Origin: Bacteroidota bacterium
GTDB lineage: Bacteria; Bacteroidota; Bacteroidia; Flavobacteriales_E; Vicingaceae
DNA: 64,000 nt
Reading direction: 5' to 3'
Assembly (NCBI GenBank): GCA_013112545.1
Contig: JABFGJ010000004.1
Location: 1-64,000, forward strand
Part shown: positions 35,438 through 44,351 of the stretch, one piece after another
How the letters are laid out: every line of letters starts with the position of its first letter
How positions within the stretch are numbered: position 1 is the stretch's first letter
The notes under the pieces: model-generated
The model's database searches: none
Told to the model about the DNA's origin: nothing
What the model saw: the letters and a program-made list of their open reading frames with translations, nothing else
Translations under genes and position numbers: made by a program

Positions 35438-35982
35438 GTTTTGCTTTCCAGCAACATTAGTTTGTATTTTAAAACTGCAGCAACACTAAGGCTGTCCATG
35501 ATTTCTCCTCGCATTACCATTTCATATAATTCATCAAAATGCAGCTTTTTAACGACCAAATCTTCATCCTCATCTGGGTTGGACTCAAAAACCTCTATGT
35601 CTTTGGCTAAATAGATGATTCCATATTCATCAGTAACAGAATTACTTGTGTTTATACGGATCAATTCTGACCATTCTTTAGCTTTTACACCAGTTTCTTC
35701 TAATAATTCTCTTTTTGCAGTTTCTAAAGGATCTACATTGTGTTTGCCACCTCCTTCAGGTATTTCCCAAGAAAACTTCTCTAAGGGAAATCGATATTGT
35801 CCAACAATATATGTATAACCATTTTTATCTATAGGAAGAATTCCAATGGCAATGTTTTTAAAGTGAACTGTTCCATATATTCCAGGTTTATTTGCAGCAT
35901 TCAATACTTCATGGTTGGTTACTTTAATCCATGGGTTTTCATATACTTCGGTTGATTTTAGTTTTTTCCAAGGATTATTCAT
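35434..35982 (-). CDS. NUDIX hydrolase (ADP-ribose pyrophosphatase-like)
   Basis: This 182-residue protein has the Nudix box GGGKHNVDPLETAKRELLEETG, which binds the metal and cleaves a nucleoside diphosphate bond. The N-terminal part (IKVTNHEVLNAANKPGIYGTVHF) and the length resemble ADP-ribose or ADP-sugar pyrophosphatases of the NudF group, so this is the likely substrate class. It is a single minus-strand gene inside a plus-strand region, convergent with DUF2279 and divergent from the Smr gene. Confidence 0.87.
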   Translation of the reverse strand: MNNPWKKLKSTEVYENPWIKVTNHEVLNAANKPGIYGTVHFKNIAIGILPIDKNGYTYIVGQYRFPLEKFSWEIPEGGGKHNVDPLETAKRELLEETGVKAKEWSELIRINTSNSVTDEYGIIYLAKDIEVFESNPDEDEDLVVKKLHFDELYEMVMRGEIMDSLSVAAVLKYKLMLLESKT

Positions 35983-36004
35983 TTTGATAAGAATTACAAT
36001 TTAC

Positions 36005-36019
36005 TTTTACAATGTAAAA
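36005..36019. promoter_or_regulatory. Perfect AT-rich palindrome before the Smr gene
   Basis: TTTTACAATGTAAAA is a perfect 7-1-7 inverted repeat in the 45-base gap between the divergent NUDIX and Smr genes. It could be a regulator site, but AT-rich palindromes also arise by chance. Confidence 0.3.
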
Positions 36020-36027
36020 CTATTGAT

Positions 36028-36582
36028 TTGAATTTAAGAATTAAGGACAAAGTAAAGGTAATTGATGAGGATTTTGTGGGCGAGGTTTTAAAAATTGACG
36101 GGTCACTTATTACTGTTAGTTGTGAAGATGGTTTTGAATATGTTTTTCAAAAACACGAATTACTTTTATTAAAATCGAATGGAGAGGTAGAGCATACAAC
36201 TCGAGATTCTTACGGCGAATTATTAGATATAAAGAACGATAAAAGCAAAGGTGTAAATGAATCAATAGAATTTAATCTCAATGGTAAAAAACCTGTAATT
36301 GATTTACACCTAGAAGAATTAGCTCCAATTAAGGTTTTTGAGAATAATCATGAAGCATTAATTTTTCAATTGGAAGTTGTAAAAGAAGTTATTCGTGTTG
36401 CAAGTCAAAAAAAGATTCGGAATGTCGTTTTTGTACATGGAGTAGGGCAGGGTAGGCTAAAAACTGAGTTAAGAAGTTTATTAATTTCTAGTTACCCTGA
36501 AATTGAATTTTTTGATGGCTCATATACTCAATTTGGGTTAGGAGCAACTGAAATAGTCATTCATCGATTGCATGGCAAATAA
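36028..36582 (+). CDS. Smr-domain protein
   Basis: This 184-residue protein starts at a TTG (no ATG is near). Residues about 1-50 form a beta-rich, KOW-like part (KDKVKVIDEDFVGEVLKIDG), and the C-terminus from about residue 90 is a Smr domain with the VIDLHLEEL and VVFVHGVGQGRLKTELRSLL motifs. Smr domains cut or bind DNA or RNA; this stand-alone form may act on branched DNA or on ribosome-linked RNA. The rnpB promoter overlaps its 3-prime end. Confidence 0.84.
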   Translation: MNLRIKDKVKVIDEDFVGEVLKIDGSLITVSCEDGFEYVFQKHELLLLKSNGEVEHTTRDSYGELLDIKNDKSKGVNESIEFNLNGKKPVIDLHLEELAPIKVFENNHEALIFQLEVVKEVIRVASQKKIRNVVFVHGVGQGRLKTELRSLLISSYPEIEFFDGSYTQFGLGATEIVIHRLHGK

Positions 36583-36596
36583 ATTGAATAACTTTG
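36568..36596 (+). promoter_or_regulatory. Promoter of rnpB
   Basis: A -33 TTG (36568-36570) and a -7 TAACTTTG (36589-36596) are 18 bases apart. The predicted start a few bases later falls at about 36601-36603, which agrees with the 5-prime strand of RNase P helix P1. The -33 box lies inside the end of the Smr gene. Confidence 0.7.
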
Positions 36597-36600
36597 CACA

Positions 36601-36936
36601 ATAAATCGTTCTATCGTGTTTCGTTTTAACGGGATAAGGAAAGTCCGGGCAGCATAGAGTACCATACCTTATGAAAATAGGGGTGTTTTGTTTTAAAGCA
36701 AAATAACAGAAAGTGCCACAGAAAATATACCGTCATGTCTTTGGCGTGATAAGGGTGAAAAGGTGAGGTAAGAGCTCACCGCTCTAGAGGTAACAATAGA
36801 GGCATGGAAAACCTTATGGGCTGAAAGGTCAAATAAACCGAATTTAAAGTTACTCGCTTTTTCGGAGGGTGGACTGCTTAGATAAATGATAGAATGCTGA
36901 TGTTTATCAGCAACAGAACCTGGCTTATAGATTTAT
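36601..36936 (+). ncRNA. rnpB: RNase P RNA (bacterial type A)
   Basis: This is the catalytic RNA of RNase P, which trims the 5-prime leader of precursor tRNAs. The conserved blocks are all present and in order: GGATAAGGAAAGTCCGGGC (P4 5-prime strand), ACAGAAAGTGCCACAGAAA, GGGTGAAAAGGTGAGGTAAGAG with CTCACCG, and ATAGAATGC...ACAGAACCTGGCTTAT (P4 3-prime strand). ATAAATC at the start pairs with GATTTAT at the end to close P1, which sets the ends to within a few bases. A bidirectional terminator follows. Confidence 0.95.
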
Positions 36937-36943
36937 AAAAAAG

Positions 36944-36971
36944 AAGCCCCGTTGATTAATCAACGGGGCTT
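36944..36971. terminator. Bidirectional terminator, rnpB and large T9SS gene
   Basis: AAGCCCCGTTGATTAATCAACGGGGCTT is a perfect 28-base palindrome with T-runs on both sides. It ends rnpB on the plus strand and the 1449-residue protein gene on the minus strand, whose stop codon is 23 bases away. Confidence 0.92.
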
Positions 36972-36993
36972 TCTGATTTTAATAAAATTGATT

Positions 36994-39900
36994 TTATTTA
37001 ATAATCAACTTCTCTGATTTACTATAATTGTTATCACTTACTTTCATGAGGTAAATACCTTTAGAAAGTTTGCTCAAATCTAATTTATAAATTGAATTAG
37101 AAGCTTTATTGATAAATGCTTCCTGAACAACTTTGCCACTAATATCAGTTACTTCTAATCTAAGGTATTTAGAATCAGAAGGGATATTAATGTTAAATAC
37201 TCCATTTGATGGATTTGGATATACTGTTATACCATTAAGCTGATTTGCAGTTTCCAATACGTTATTTGATTTATCATATAATTGAACATCATCAATACTA
37301 ACATCTCCAGTAAAACTAGAGCCTCTTATCACTTCGAATCGGATTGAAGCCTGATTACCATTCTTATAAGCAGATAAATCGATGGTGTCAGCTCTCCAAG
37401 GATCAGTAAGTGCAGTTTGTTGTTGACCGATTATTGAATCAATCGTAACAAAACCACTACCGTTGTCAATTTGAATGTTAAGTCTGTCAATTGTAGCTCC
37501 AAACATATGATATTTATAAATCATAGCTGGAATAATTGTAGTGTTTAATTCAACACATGGAGAGGTTAGCCAAGCAATATCACCAGCTATACCAGAGCTA
37601 GCTTCTGTGTAAACATAGAGCCCAGAACCAGACGCATCTCCAGATGGTCCTGTATTGGAAGAGCTTGTAGCTCCAGATTGTGATTGCCATCTAAAAGTAC
37701 TTGTAGATGTTCCTGTCCAACCATTGGTAAATGCTCCAAATTGACCACTAGTTAAGTTATTGAAATCAATAGTTATTGGTGCAAGTACTAAAGTATTTAA
37801 CACTTCAACATTCTTAATTGTGTCATTCGTAGCGTCACCATCACCAACTAATGAAGTATAAGAATCAAAATTATATGTGCCAGGAGCAGAAACGTTTACT
37901 GTCGTATTAAATGTATAACAAGCCGTATCACCTGGTTGTATAGTTCCTGAAAATGTTTCTGTAACAGGAGTTCCTCCATTTACAACATATGTAACAGGGA
38001 AATTAGATGCTGCAACCAAACCATAATTTTTAAAGCAAATTTTTACAGAATCGGCAACTCCTAAACCACATGCAGTTAAAGGTGATTCTAAATACAATAC
38101 ACCTACATCATTGCTTTGTGGTTCATAAACTTTAAAGTCATCAATTGCTATATCACCAGCGCAACATCCTAAAGTAACTGAAGAAAAACGAACACTAATG
38201 TTTCCATTTCCTAAAAAGCTTGTAATGTTAATGCTTCTTTTTCTAAATGGATCTGCAATAGCAGTTTGTTGTGAACCTACTATAGAATCCACTTTTGTAT
38301 ATCCGCTGTTGTTTCCAACCTCTATATACAAAGTATTAATTTCAGTACCAAACATGTGATACCAAAAATCTAAGGTCATACCTGCTGCAGCTCCTGGGTT
38401 TATACATGGAGAGGTTAACATAGTTAAATCACCTAAAGAACCATAACTCGCTTCAGTGTATAGGTATTTGCCTGATCCACTTGTGTGATCTCCTGTTGGA
38501 CCTGTGTTAGCCGATCCTGTTTGTCCAGAATTTGCATACCAATTATAACCTATAGTTGCCGTAGAAGTTGTTGTTCTAGTCCATCCATTTAATAGTGGGT
38601 TGCTAGTTCCTGTTTGAAAAGAATCAAAAGTTTCTAAATAAGGGGCATTTTTCATGTTATTGTTCACCACACGGTTAAATAATGTGTCATTCATTGGATT
38701 GCCATCATTAGGAAGAGAAGCCCAAGCATCAAAAGTATATGAACCTGGAACAGATAAATTAACTGTTGCAGTTTGAAATACATAAATAGATGTGTCACCT
38801 GGTTGAATACTATCAATATGCATTTCCAAAACAGGGGTTCCACCGTTCATACTATATCCAACAGGTATAGAATCAATTGTTGCAGACCCAAAGTTTACGA
38901 TACTTATTTTCACAGTATCAGTAGTACTTAAGCCACAATTAGATCCTGGATTTACCAAACTCACTACTCCAGCATCATTTGCTGGTGCATTCATGATTAA
39001 CACATCGTCAAATGCAAAACCTTCATCCATTACAGATGCATCTGCACCAAAAGCTATTCTTAATAATACTCCTGAAACTCCGCCTAAACCAGTTAAATCA
39101 TGCTCGGCTAAAACCCAGCCACCGCTTCCATTCGAGGAAGAAACTCTACCAGACCAGCCATCTTGAGGGTTTACAAAATTAGCTAAGCCATTGATGGAGT
39201 TGTCATTGTACCAGTTATTTGGATCACCAAAAGCACCAACATTTTGCCATGTTGTTCCACCATCAATAGATGATTGTAAAACGGCACCATCCCATGAAAA
39301 CTCTGAGTTCCACCAAACTTTCATTTTAAACTGTGGAGCAGCTAAGTTAGTAAAGTCAAAACAAGGACCAACCACATAAGATTGTTCGCTGGCATTATAT
39401 GGACCAGTTAAATTTGTAACCCAAGCTTGAGTACCGCTTGCAGCAGAATTAATAACTGTATTAGCTGGCGTACCTAGGGCCCAAGAGCTATTTGCTCCAC
39501 CGCTAGTCCAGCCGCCGTTCCCACTTTCAAAATCTTGCGAATATGGGTAAGAGTTTAATATTGGAATATTTACAATTGTTTTTGTAGTTGTATCATTTAA
39601 AAAGTTCCCATCTCCAGTTAAAGAAGAGTAGGCTTTTATGTTATAATTTCCTATTGTAGAAAGGTTAACAGTAGTGTTAAAGGTGAAGCATAAAGTATCT
39701 CCAGGCTGAATAGAATCATTAAATGTTTCAGTAACAGCAGTTCCTCCATTTAGAGTGTAAGATAATGGGAAATTTCTAACAACCGTAGAGCCTGCGTTTG
39801 TAAAGCATATTCTAACTGAATCAGCACTTCCTAAACCACAGCCAGAAGTTGGTGCATCAATTCGTAAAACACCTAAATCAGAAGCTGGTGCATCTTGTAT

Positions 39901-41343
39901 TAAAACATCGTCAAAAGCGAAGCCCTCATCCATAATAGAAGGATCTGCACCAAACACGATTCGTAATTGAACACTGGATTGTCCTCCTAAACCAGTTAAA
40001 TCATGTTCAGCCAAAACCCAACCACCACTGCCTGTAGAATTTCTACCACTCCAACCTTCTTGATTAGAGGAAATTGCAGTAGTTAATCCACTAATACTAT
40101 TGTCATTATACCAATTATTTGGATCGCCAAATGCACCAACGTTTTGCCAGGTCATACCATTGTCGATAGAAGACTGTAATGCAGCACCATCCCAGCCAGA
40201 CTCAGAATTCCACCAAACTTTCATTTTAAATTGTGGAGCGGCCAAACTTGTGAAATCAAAACATGGAGCAATCACATATGATGCTTCACTTGCATTATAA
40301 TTTCCAGTTAAATTGGTAGCCCAAGCTTTGGTTCCACTTGCGGCAGAGTTTATTACAGAAGCTGCTGGTGTGCCATAAGCCCAAGAAGACGCAGAACCAC
40401 CTGTAGTCCATCCACCATTGCTAGCTTCAAAATCTTCATAATATGGGAAGGAATTGTATGTTACTTTGTGTATCATTACTCCACGAGCAGTATCATTAAC
40501 TGGATTTGCATCTCCACGTACTGCAGAATAAGCAGTAATGTTGTAAGCACCAGGAGTACTCATGTTAGCTAAAGTAGTAAATGAATATACAATTGTATCA
40601 CCTGGGTTTAATGTACCTGCATAAGTTTCGCTAACAGGAACACCACCATTCAATTCATATTGAAGTGGAATATTTGAAACAGGAGTAGAACCCACATTGG
40701 TGATTCTTAATGCAATGGTTTCATTGCTTAAACCACAACCGTTAACTAAAGAATCAACAGCAATGGCTTTTATATCATCAGGAGTTGGTTGGAATACAGT
40801 GATGTTATCTAAAATCCAATAATAATCCCATGAGCCTACATAATGAAATCTAATTTGTGCATTTGTAACACCAGCAACAAGTGATGAAATGTTTACAACA
40901 ACATGCTCAGGATCTGGACTTGTTGTAGAAGTTAATGAATAGACAGAAGTCCAAGTAGAACCATCAAATACCTCAACATCAGCAGTACTACCACAACATA
41001 CTCGGTAAAACTGATCAAATTCTAAAGTTACAACAGTAGCTAAACTTGCATCAAAATTGGGAGATATCAAATAAGCATCTTGGGAGCTTCCACTACCATA
41101 GTTATCACTATCAAGTATTGCTGCAGGATGAGAAATTGGAGCATTTAGTGTTCTGCTACCAGGGTTTAAAAAACGCCAAGTTTGCCCATTTAGGGTTGCT
41201 GAACTGTCAATGTTTTTCCAACCAGAAGCCAGAGGGGGAATAGAATCATTCGAAAATGTGCTGAAATCTTCGCTAAGAAAGGTTTGCGAAAAACCAAACA
41301 AGGAGATACCAAATGCACATGCAAGGGTAAATAGTTTTTTCAT
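36994..41343 (-). CDS. Large repetitive T9SS surface protein, MAM-like domains
   Basis: This 1449-residue secreted protein has a signal peptide (MKKLFTLACAFGISLFGFSQ). It alternates five jelly-roll domains of the cleaved-adhesin/MAM type (near residues 25, 304, 603, 904 and 1194) with four CARDB-like domains that each start around a CGL motif (about 205, 505, 805 and 1095). The unit is about 290-300 residues long, and units two and three are close copies (MKVWWNSE, WQNVGAFGDPNNWYNDNS, GGWVLAEHDLTGLGG). A T9SS sorting domain (YPNPSNGVFN to the end) exports it to the surface. An adhesin or matrix role is likely. It is a single-gene transcript with a -7-like TACATTTG at 41380-41387. Confidence 0.88.
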   Translation of the reverse strand: MKKLFTLACAFGISLFGFSQTFLSEDFSTFSNDSIPPLASGWKNIDSSATLNGQTWRFLNPGSRTLNAPISHPAAILDSDNYGSGSSQDAYLISPNFDASLATVVTLEFDQFYRVCCGSTADVEVFDGSTWTSVYSLTSTTSPDPEHVVVNISSLVAGVTNAQIRFHYVGSWDYYWILDNITVFQPTPDDIKAIAVDSLVNGCGLSNETIALRITNVGSTPVSNIPLQYELNGGVPVSETYAGTLNPGDTIVYSFTTLANMSTPGAYNITAYSAVRGDANPVNDTARGVMIHKVTYNSFPYYEDFEASNGGWTTGGSASSWAYGTPAASVINSAASGTKAWATNLTGNYNASEASYVIAPCFDFTSLAAPQFKMKVWWNSESGWDGAALQSSIDNGMTWQNVGAFGDPNNWYNDNSISGLTTAISSNQEGWSGRNSTGSGGWVLAEHDLTGLGGQSSVQLRIVFGADPSIMDEGFAFDDVLIQDAPASDLGVLRIDAPTSGCGLGSADSVRICFTNAGSTVVRNFPLSYTLNGGTAVTETFNDSIQPGDTLCFTFNTTVNLSTIGNYNIKAYSSLTGDGNFLNDTTTKTIVNIPILNSYPYSQDFESGNGGWTSGGANSSWALGTPANTVINSAASGTQAWVTNLTGPYNASEQSYVVGPCFDFTNLAAPQFKMKVWWNSEFSWDGAVLQSSIDGGTTWQNVGAFGDPNNWYNDNSINGLANFVNPQDGWSGRVSSSNGSGGWVLAEHDLTGLGGVSGVLLRIAFGADASVMDEGFAFDDVLIMNAPANDAGVVSLVNPGSNCGLSTTDTVKISIVNFGSATIDSIPVGYSMNGGTPVLEMHIDSIQPGDTSIYVFQTATVNLSVPGSYTFDAWASLPNDGNPMNDTLFNRVVNNNMKNAPYLETFDSFQTGTSNPLLNGWTRTTTSTATIGYNWYANSGQTGSANTGPTGDHTSGSGKYLYTEASYGSLGDLTMLTSPCINPGAAAGMTLDFWYHMFGTEINTLYIEVGNNSGYTKVDSIVGSQQTAIADPFRKRSINITSFLGNGNISVRFSSVTLGCCAGDIAIDDFKVYEPQSNDVGVLYLESPLTACGLGVADSVKICFKNYGLVAASNFPVTYVVNGGTPVTETFSGTIQPGDTACYTFNTTVNVSAPGTYNFDSYTSLVGDGDATNDTIKNVEVLNTLVLAPITIDFNNLTSGQFGAFTNGWTGTSTSTFRWQSQSGATSSSNTGPSGDASGSGLYVYTEASSGIAGDIAWLTSPCVELNTTIIPAMIYKYHMFGATIDRLNIQIDNGSGFVTIDSIIGQQQTALTDPWRADTIDLSAYKNGNQASIRFEVIRGSSFTGDVSIDDVQLYDKSNNVLETANQLNGITVYPNPSNGVFNINIPSDSKYLRLEVTDISGKVVQEAFINKASNSIYKLDLSKLSKGIYLMKVSDNNYSKSEKLIIK
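39000..40440 (-). repeat. Two tandem coding repeats of about 0.9 kb
   Basis: The DNA for the second and third repeat units of the large surface protein is visibly similar, for example around 39210-39300 and 40110-40200, where the same sentence of codons recurs with scattered changes about 900 bases apart. The units are older than a perfect duplication but recent enough to align by eye. They are likely sites of recombination and assembly error. Confidence 0.75.
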
Positions 41344-41379
41344 AGGATAATGAGTTCGTTAATATTTTGTAGAATAGCT

Positions 41380-41387
41380 CAAATGTA
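41380..41387 (-). promoter_or_regulatory. Possible -7 promoter element, large T9SS gene
   Basis: TACATTTG on the minus strand fits TAnnTTTG and lies 36 bases upstream of the ATG at 41343. No clear -33 element was found. Confidence 0.42.
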
Positions 41388-41424
41388 ATTAAAATCAATT
41401 GATTTTTAAACTCAAATTAAATTG

Positions 41425-42075
41425 TTAATAAATTTTTCCATCCTTCATTAATAGTTTTCGATCACATAGACTTGCGAGTTCCTGGTTGTGAGTTACAATA
41501 ACAAATGTTTGATTAAATTCTTTTCTCAATTCAAAAAACAATTGATGCAATTCGTCGGCTGTTTTAGAGTCTAAATTTCCAGAAGGTTCATCGGCAAAAA
41601 TAATTTTTGGATTGTTAATTAATGCTCTAGCTGTAGCTACACGTTGTTGCTCGCCTCCCGATAGCTCAGAAGGTTTATGGTATAATCTTTTTTCAAGGCC
41701 TAAACGATTTAATAGTTTGATTGCTTTGGCACTAGCATCGGATTTGCTTTCTCCTTTTATAATTGCAGGTATAAATACATTCTCTAAGGCATTAAACTCT
41801 GGCAACAAATGATGAAATTGAAAAATAAAACCAATGTTTTTATTTCTAAAATCGGCCAGTTGATTTTGATTGAGATTGGAAATATTGACGTTGTCATAAA
41901 AAATTTGACCCTGGTCCGTGGGGCTTAATGAACTTATTACTTGCAATAAAGTTGTTTTACCTGCACCAGAACTACCGACTATGGACACAATTTCGCCTTG
42001 AGCGATTTCAATATTTAGTCCTTTAAGTATCTCTAAATCTCCAAAACTCTTGTGTATGTCTATTGCTTTGAGCAT
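41425..42075 (-). CDS. lolD: ABC transporter ATPase, LolD-type
   Basis: This 216-residue ABC ATPase has Walker A GSSGAGKTT, the signature LSGGEQQRVATARAL, and Walker B IIFADEPSGNLD. The length and the FIFQFHHLLPEFNALENVFIPAII region match LolD, which powers release of lipoproteins from the inner membrane, or the related MacB/FtsE-like group. No permease gene (lolC or lolE) is adjacent, as is often the case in Bacteroidota. It is divergent from sucC. Confidence 0.87.
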   Translation of the reverse strand: MLKAIDIHKSFGDLEILKGLNIEIAQGEIVSIVGSSGAGKTTLLQVISSLSPTDQGQIFYDNVNISNLNQNQLADFRNKNIGFIFQFHHLLPEFNALENVFIPAIIKGESKSDASAKAIKLLNRLGLEKRLYHKPSELSGGEQQRVATARALINNPKIIFADEPSGNLDSKTADELHQLFFELRKEFNQTFVIVTHNQELASLCDRKLLMKDGKIY

Positions 42076-42157
42076 TTTTTTCTTTTAGGCGAATTTAAAT
42101 AAAATGCAAGATTAAAAAACTTTAAAAATTTCCTTTTCATATTGAATTCAATTCGAT

Positions 42158-42165
42158 TACTTTTG
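42158..42165 (+). promoter_or_regulatory. Possible -7 promoter element, sucC
   Basis: TACTTTTG fits TAnnTTTG and lies 28 bases upstream of the sucC ATG. The nearest TTG upstream is too close to be a normal -33 box. Confidence 0.4.
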
Positions 42166-42193
42166 GGGCTCAATTGAAAATTAAAATAGATCA

Positions 42194-43384
42194 ATGAATA
42201 TTCACGAATATCAAGCAAAGGAAACATTAAAAGGATTTGGTGTTGCCATACAAGAAGGGATTGTTGCAGAAACGCCAGAACAAGCAGTTGAAGCAGCAAA
42301 GAAACTGACAGAACAAACAGGAACTAGTTGGTGGGTTATTAAAGCTCAAATACATGCTGGTGGTCGTGGTAAAGGCGGCGGAGTTAAATTGGCGAAATCA
42401 TTGGATGAGGTAAAATCCATTGCAAATGATATATTAGGAATGCAATTGATTACACCTCAAACTTCAGCTGAAGGTAAAAAAGTACATGCAGTTTTAGTTG
42501 CTCAGGATGTTTATTATCCTGGAGAATCTAAAACAGAGGAGTATTACATGAGCGTTTTATTAAATAGAGCAAGTGGTCGAAACATGATTATGTATTCTAC
42601 TGAAGGTGGTATGGATATTGAAGCTGTTGCTGAATCAACTCCGCATTTAATTTTTACTGAAGAAATTGACCCTTCAGTTGGATTGCAAGGCTTTCAAGCA
42701 AGAAAAATTGCTTTTAACTTGGGCTTATCTGGTCAAGCTTTTAAACAGATGACCAAATTTGTATTTTCTTTATATAAAGCTTACGAAAGTATCGACGCAA
42801 GTTTATTTGAAATAAATCCAGTATTAAAGACATCTGACGATAAAATTATAGCAGTTGATTCTAAAGTAACTTTAGATGACAATGCTTTATATAGACATGA
42901 AGATTTGAGAGCAATGCGCGATAAGCGTGAAGAAGATGCAACAGAAGTGGAAGCAGGTGAAGCAGGACTTAATTTTGTAAACCTTGACGGAAATGTTGGT
43001 TGTATGGTAAACGGTGCCGGTTTGGCAATGGCAACCATGGACATTATTAAGTTGAGTGGCGGAAATCCTGCTAACTTTTTAGATGTAGGAGGTACTGCAA
43101 ACGCTGAGCGTGTTGAGAAAGCATTGCGTATTATATTGAAGGATAAAAATGTAAAAGCAATCTTAGTGAATATATTTGGCGGAATTGTTAGATGCGATCG
43201 AGTTGCTCAAGGTGTAGTAGATGCTTATAATAATATAGGTGAAATACCAGTTCCAATTATTGTAAGATTGCAAGGAACAAATGCTGTGGAAGCTAAGCAA
43301 ATCATAGATGAGTCAGGATTAAAAGTACACTCAGCTATATTATTGCAAGAAGCTGCTGATAAAGTGGCAGAGGTTTTAGCATAA
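42194..43384 (+). CDS. sucC: Succinyl-CoA synthetase beta subunit
   Basis: This is the ATP-grasp subunit of succinyl-CoA ligase, which makes ATP or GTP from succinyl-CoA in the citric acid cycle. The 396-residue protein has the family start MNIHEYQAKETLKGFGV, the VIKAQIHAGGRGKGGGVKLA nucleotide-binding block, LFEINPV, and the C-terminal CoA-ligase part (NGAGLAMATMDIIKLSGG, ANFLDVGG, VNIFGGIVRCDRVAQGVV). No sucD lies next to it, so the alpha subunit must be elsewhere. A clear terminator follows. Confidence 0.96.
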   Translation: MNIHEYQAKETLKGFGVAIQEGIVAETPEQAVEAAKKLTEQTGTSWWVIKAQIHAGGRGKGGGVKLAKSLDEVKSIANDILGMQLITPQTSAEGKKVHAVLVAQDVYYPGESKTEEYYMSVLLNRASGRNMIMYSTEGGMDIEAVAESTPHLIFTEEIDPSVGLQGFQARKIAFNLGLSGQAFKQMTKFVFSLYKAYESIDASLFEINPVLKTSDDKIIAVDSKVTLDDNALYRHEDLRAMRDKREEDATEVEAGEAGLNFVNLDGNVGCMVNGAGLAMATMDIIKLSGGNPANFLDVGGTANAERVEKALRIILKDKNVKAILVNIFGGIVRCDRVAQGVVDAYNNIGEIPVPIIVRLQGTNAVEAKQIIDESGLKVHSAILLQEAADKVAEVLA

Positions 43385-43392
43385 GAATTTAT

Positions 43393-43426
43393 AAAATACT
43401 GTTCGGAAGCGGACAGTATTTTTTTA
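43393..43426 (+). terminator. Rho-independent terminator after sucC
   Basis: AATACTGT and ACAGTATT form an eight-base stem, extended by two inner pairs (C-G and a T-G wobble), around a six-base loop, followed by a run of seven T. It begins about 10 bases after the sucC stop codon. Confidence 0.88.
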
Positions 43427-43455
43427 TATCATTAGGTTTATAACATAAACTAATT

Positions 43456-43463
43456 TATATTTG
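43456..43463 (+). promoter_or_regulatory. Possible -7 promoter element, 43.5-45.2 kb operon
   Basis: TATATTTG fits TAnnTTTG and lies 22 bases upstream of the first ATG of the four-gene unit. No good -33 TTG is seen. Confidence 0.45.
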
Positions 43464-43485
43464 TGCTTTATTTATAAATATTGTC

Positions 43486-44052
43486 ATGAAAGAATCAACA
43501 GAAAATTTAAAACTAATCGAGGAAATGATAGCCTCAGCAAAAGGAAACATAAAAGAGGGAAGTGTCTTTTATTTAATATGGGGCTGGTTGGTTTTAATTG
43601 CAGCGATGCTTAATTATGTTTTGTTAAATGTAGTGACTACTCCTTATCATTGGTTGCCCTGGGCTATTTTAATGCCACTTGGTGGAATAATTAGCATGAT
43701 CGTTGGAAATCGTAAAAAATCAAAACAAAACGTAAAAACTTATGTTGATCGAGCGATGGGCTTTCTGTGGGGAGGTTTTGGAGCCACATTGTTAGCTGTA
43801 TTGGTAGCCATGCCAAAAATTGGGCCTACAGTTGCTTATCCGATGATGATATTCCTATATGGTTTAGGCACTTTTGTTAGTGGAGGTATTTTAAAATTCA
43901 AACCTTTAAAACTAGGAGGGATTGCTTGTTGGTTTATCGGTTCAGTAGCTGTATATGTTGAGTTTTCTAATCAACTGCTACTGCTTGCATTGGCAATAGT
44001 TGTATCTTATTTAATTCCTGGACATTTATTAGCTGCAAAAAAGGAGAATTAG
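43486..44052 (+). CDS. Multi-spanning membrane protein of unknown function
   Basis: This 188-residue membrane protein has an acidic N-terminal helix (KESTENLKLIEEMIASAKGNI) and about six hydrophobic segments between residues 25 and 180. I recognise no named family. Its N-terminal helix and the winged-helix gene three bases downstream make it the first gene of a four-gene unit. Such membrane protein/HTH pairs are frequent in Bacteroidota, and the role may be sensing or regulation, which is inferred from context. Confidence 0.78.
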   Translation: MKESTENLKLIEEMIASAKGNIKEGSVFYLIWGWLVLIAAMLNYVLLNVVTTPYHWLPWAILMPLGGIISMIVGNRKKSKQNVKTYVDRAMGFLWGGFGATLLAVLVAMPKIGPTVAYPMMIFLYGLGTFVSGGILKFKPLKLGGIACWFIGSVAVYVEFSNQLLLLALAIVVSYLIPGHLLAAKKEN

Positions 44053-44055
44053 AAA

Positions 44056-44349
44056 ATGTTTAAATCACTCGACCCACTTTTACATTCTCAATTACGCCTT
44101 GCTATTATCTCTTTATTGATAAGTGTAGAGGAAGCAGATTTTACTTTTATAAAAGAAAAAACTGCTGCGACTGCAGGAAATTTAAGTGTTCAAATTGATA
44201 AACTAGAAAAAGCTGGGTATATATCGGTTACAAAGACTTTCAAAGGAAAGCGACCTTTAACGACATGTAAAATAGAACGCGTAGGAGTGTTGGCTTTTGA
44301 AGAATATGTAAATCATTTAAAATCTTATATAAACACAGAAAAAATATAA
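44056..44349 (+). CDS. Winged-helix transcriptional regulator
   Basis: This 97-residue protein consists of one winged helix-turn-helix of the small MarR/ArsR-like type: LHSQLRLAIISLLISVEEADFTFIKEKTAATAGNLSVQIDKLEKAGYISVTKTFKG gives the core and recognition helices and the wing starts at about residue 60. There is no separate ligand domain. It lies between two genes for membrane or exported proteins, three bases after one and two before the next, so it probably controls this operon. Confidence 0.85.
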   Translation: MFKSLDPLLHSQLRLAIISLLISVEEADFTFIKEKTAATAGNLSVQIDKLEKAGYISVTKTFKGKRPLTTCKIERVGVLAFEEYVNHLKSYINTEKI

Positions 44350-44351
44350 TC

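Noticed and set aside
36994-41343. Repeats seen as a possible CRISPR-like or mobile structure
   Set aside because: They are long, in-frame coding repeats of one surface protein.
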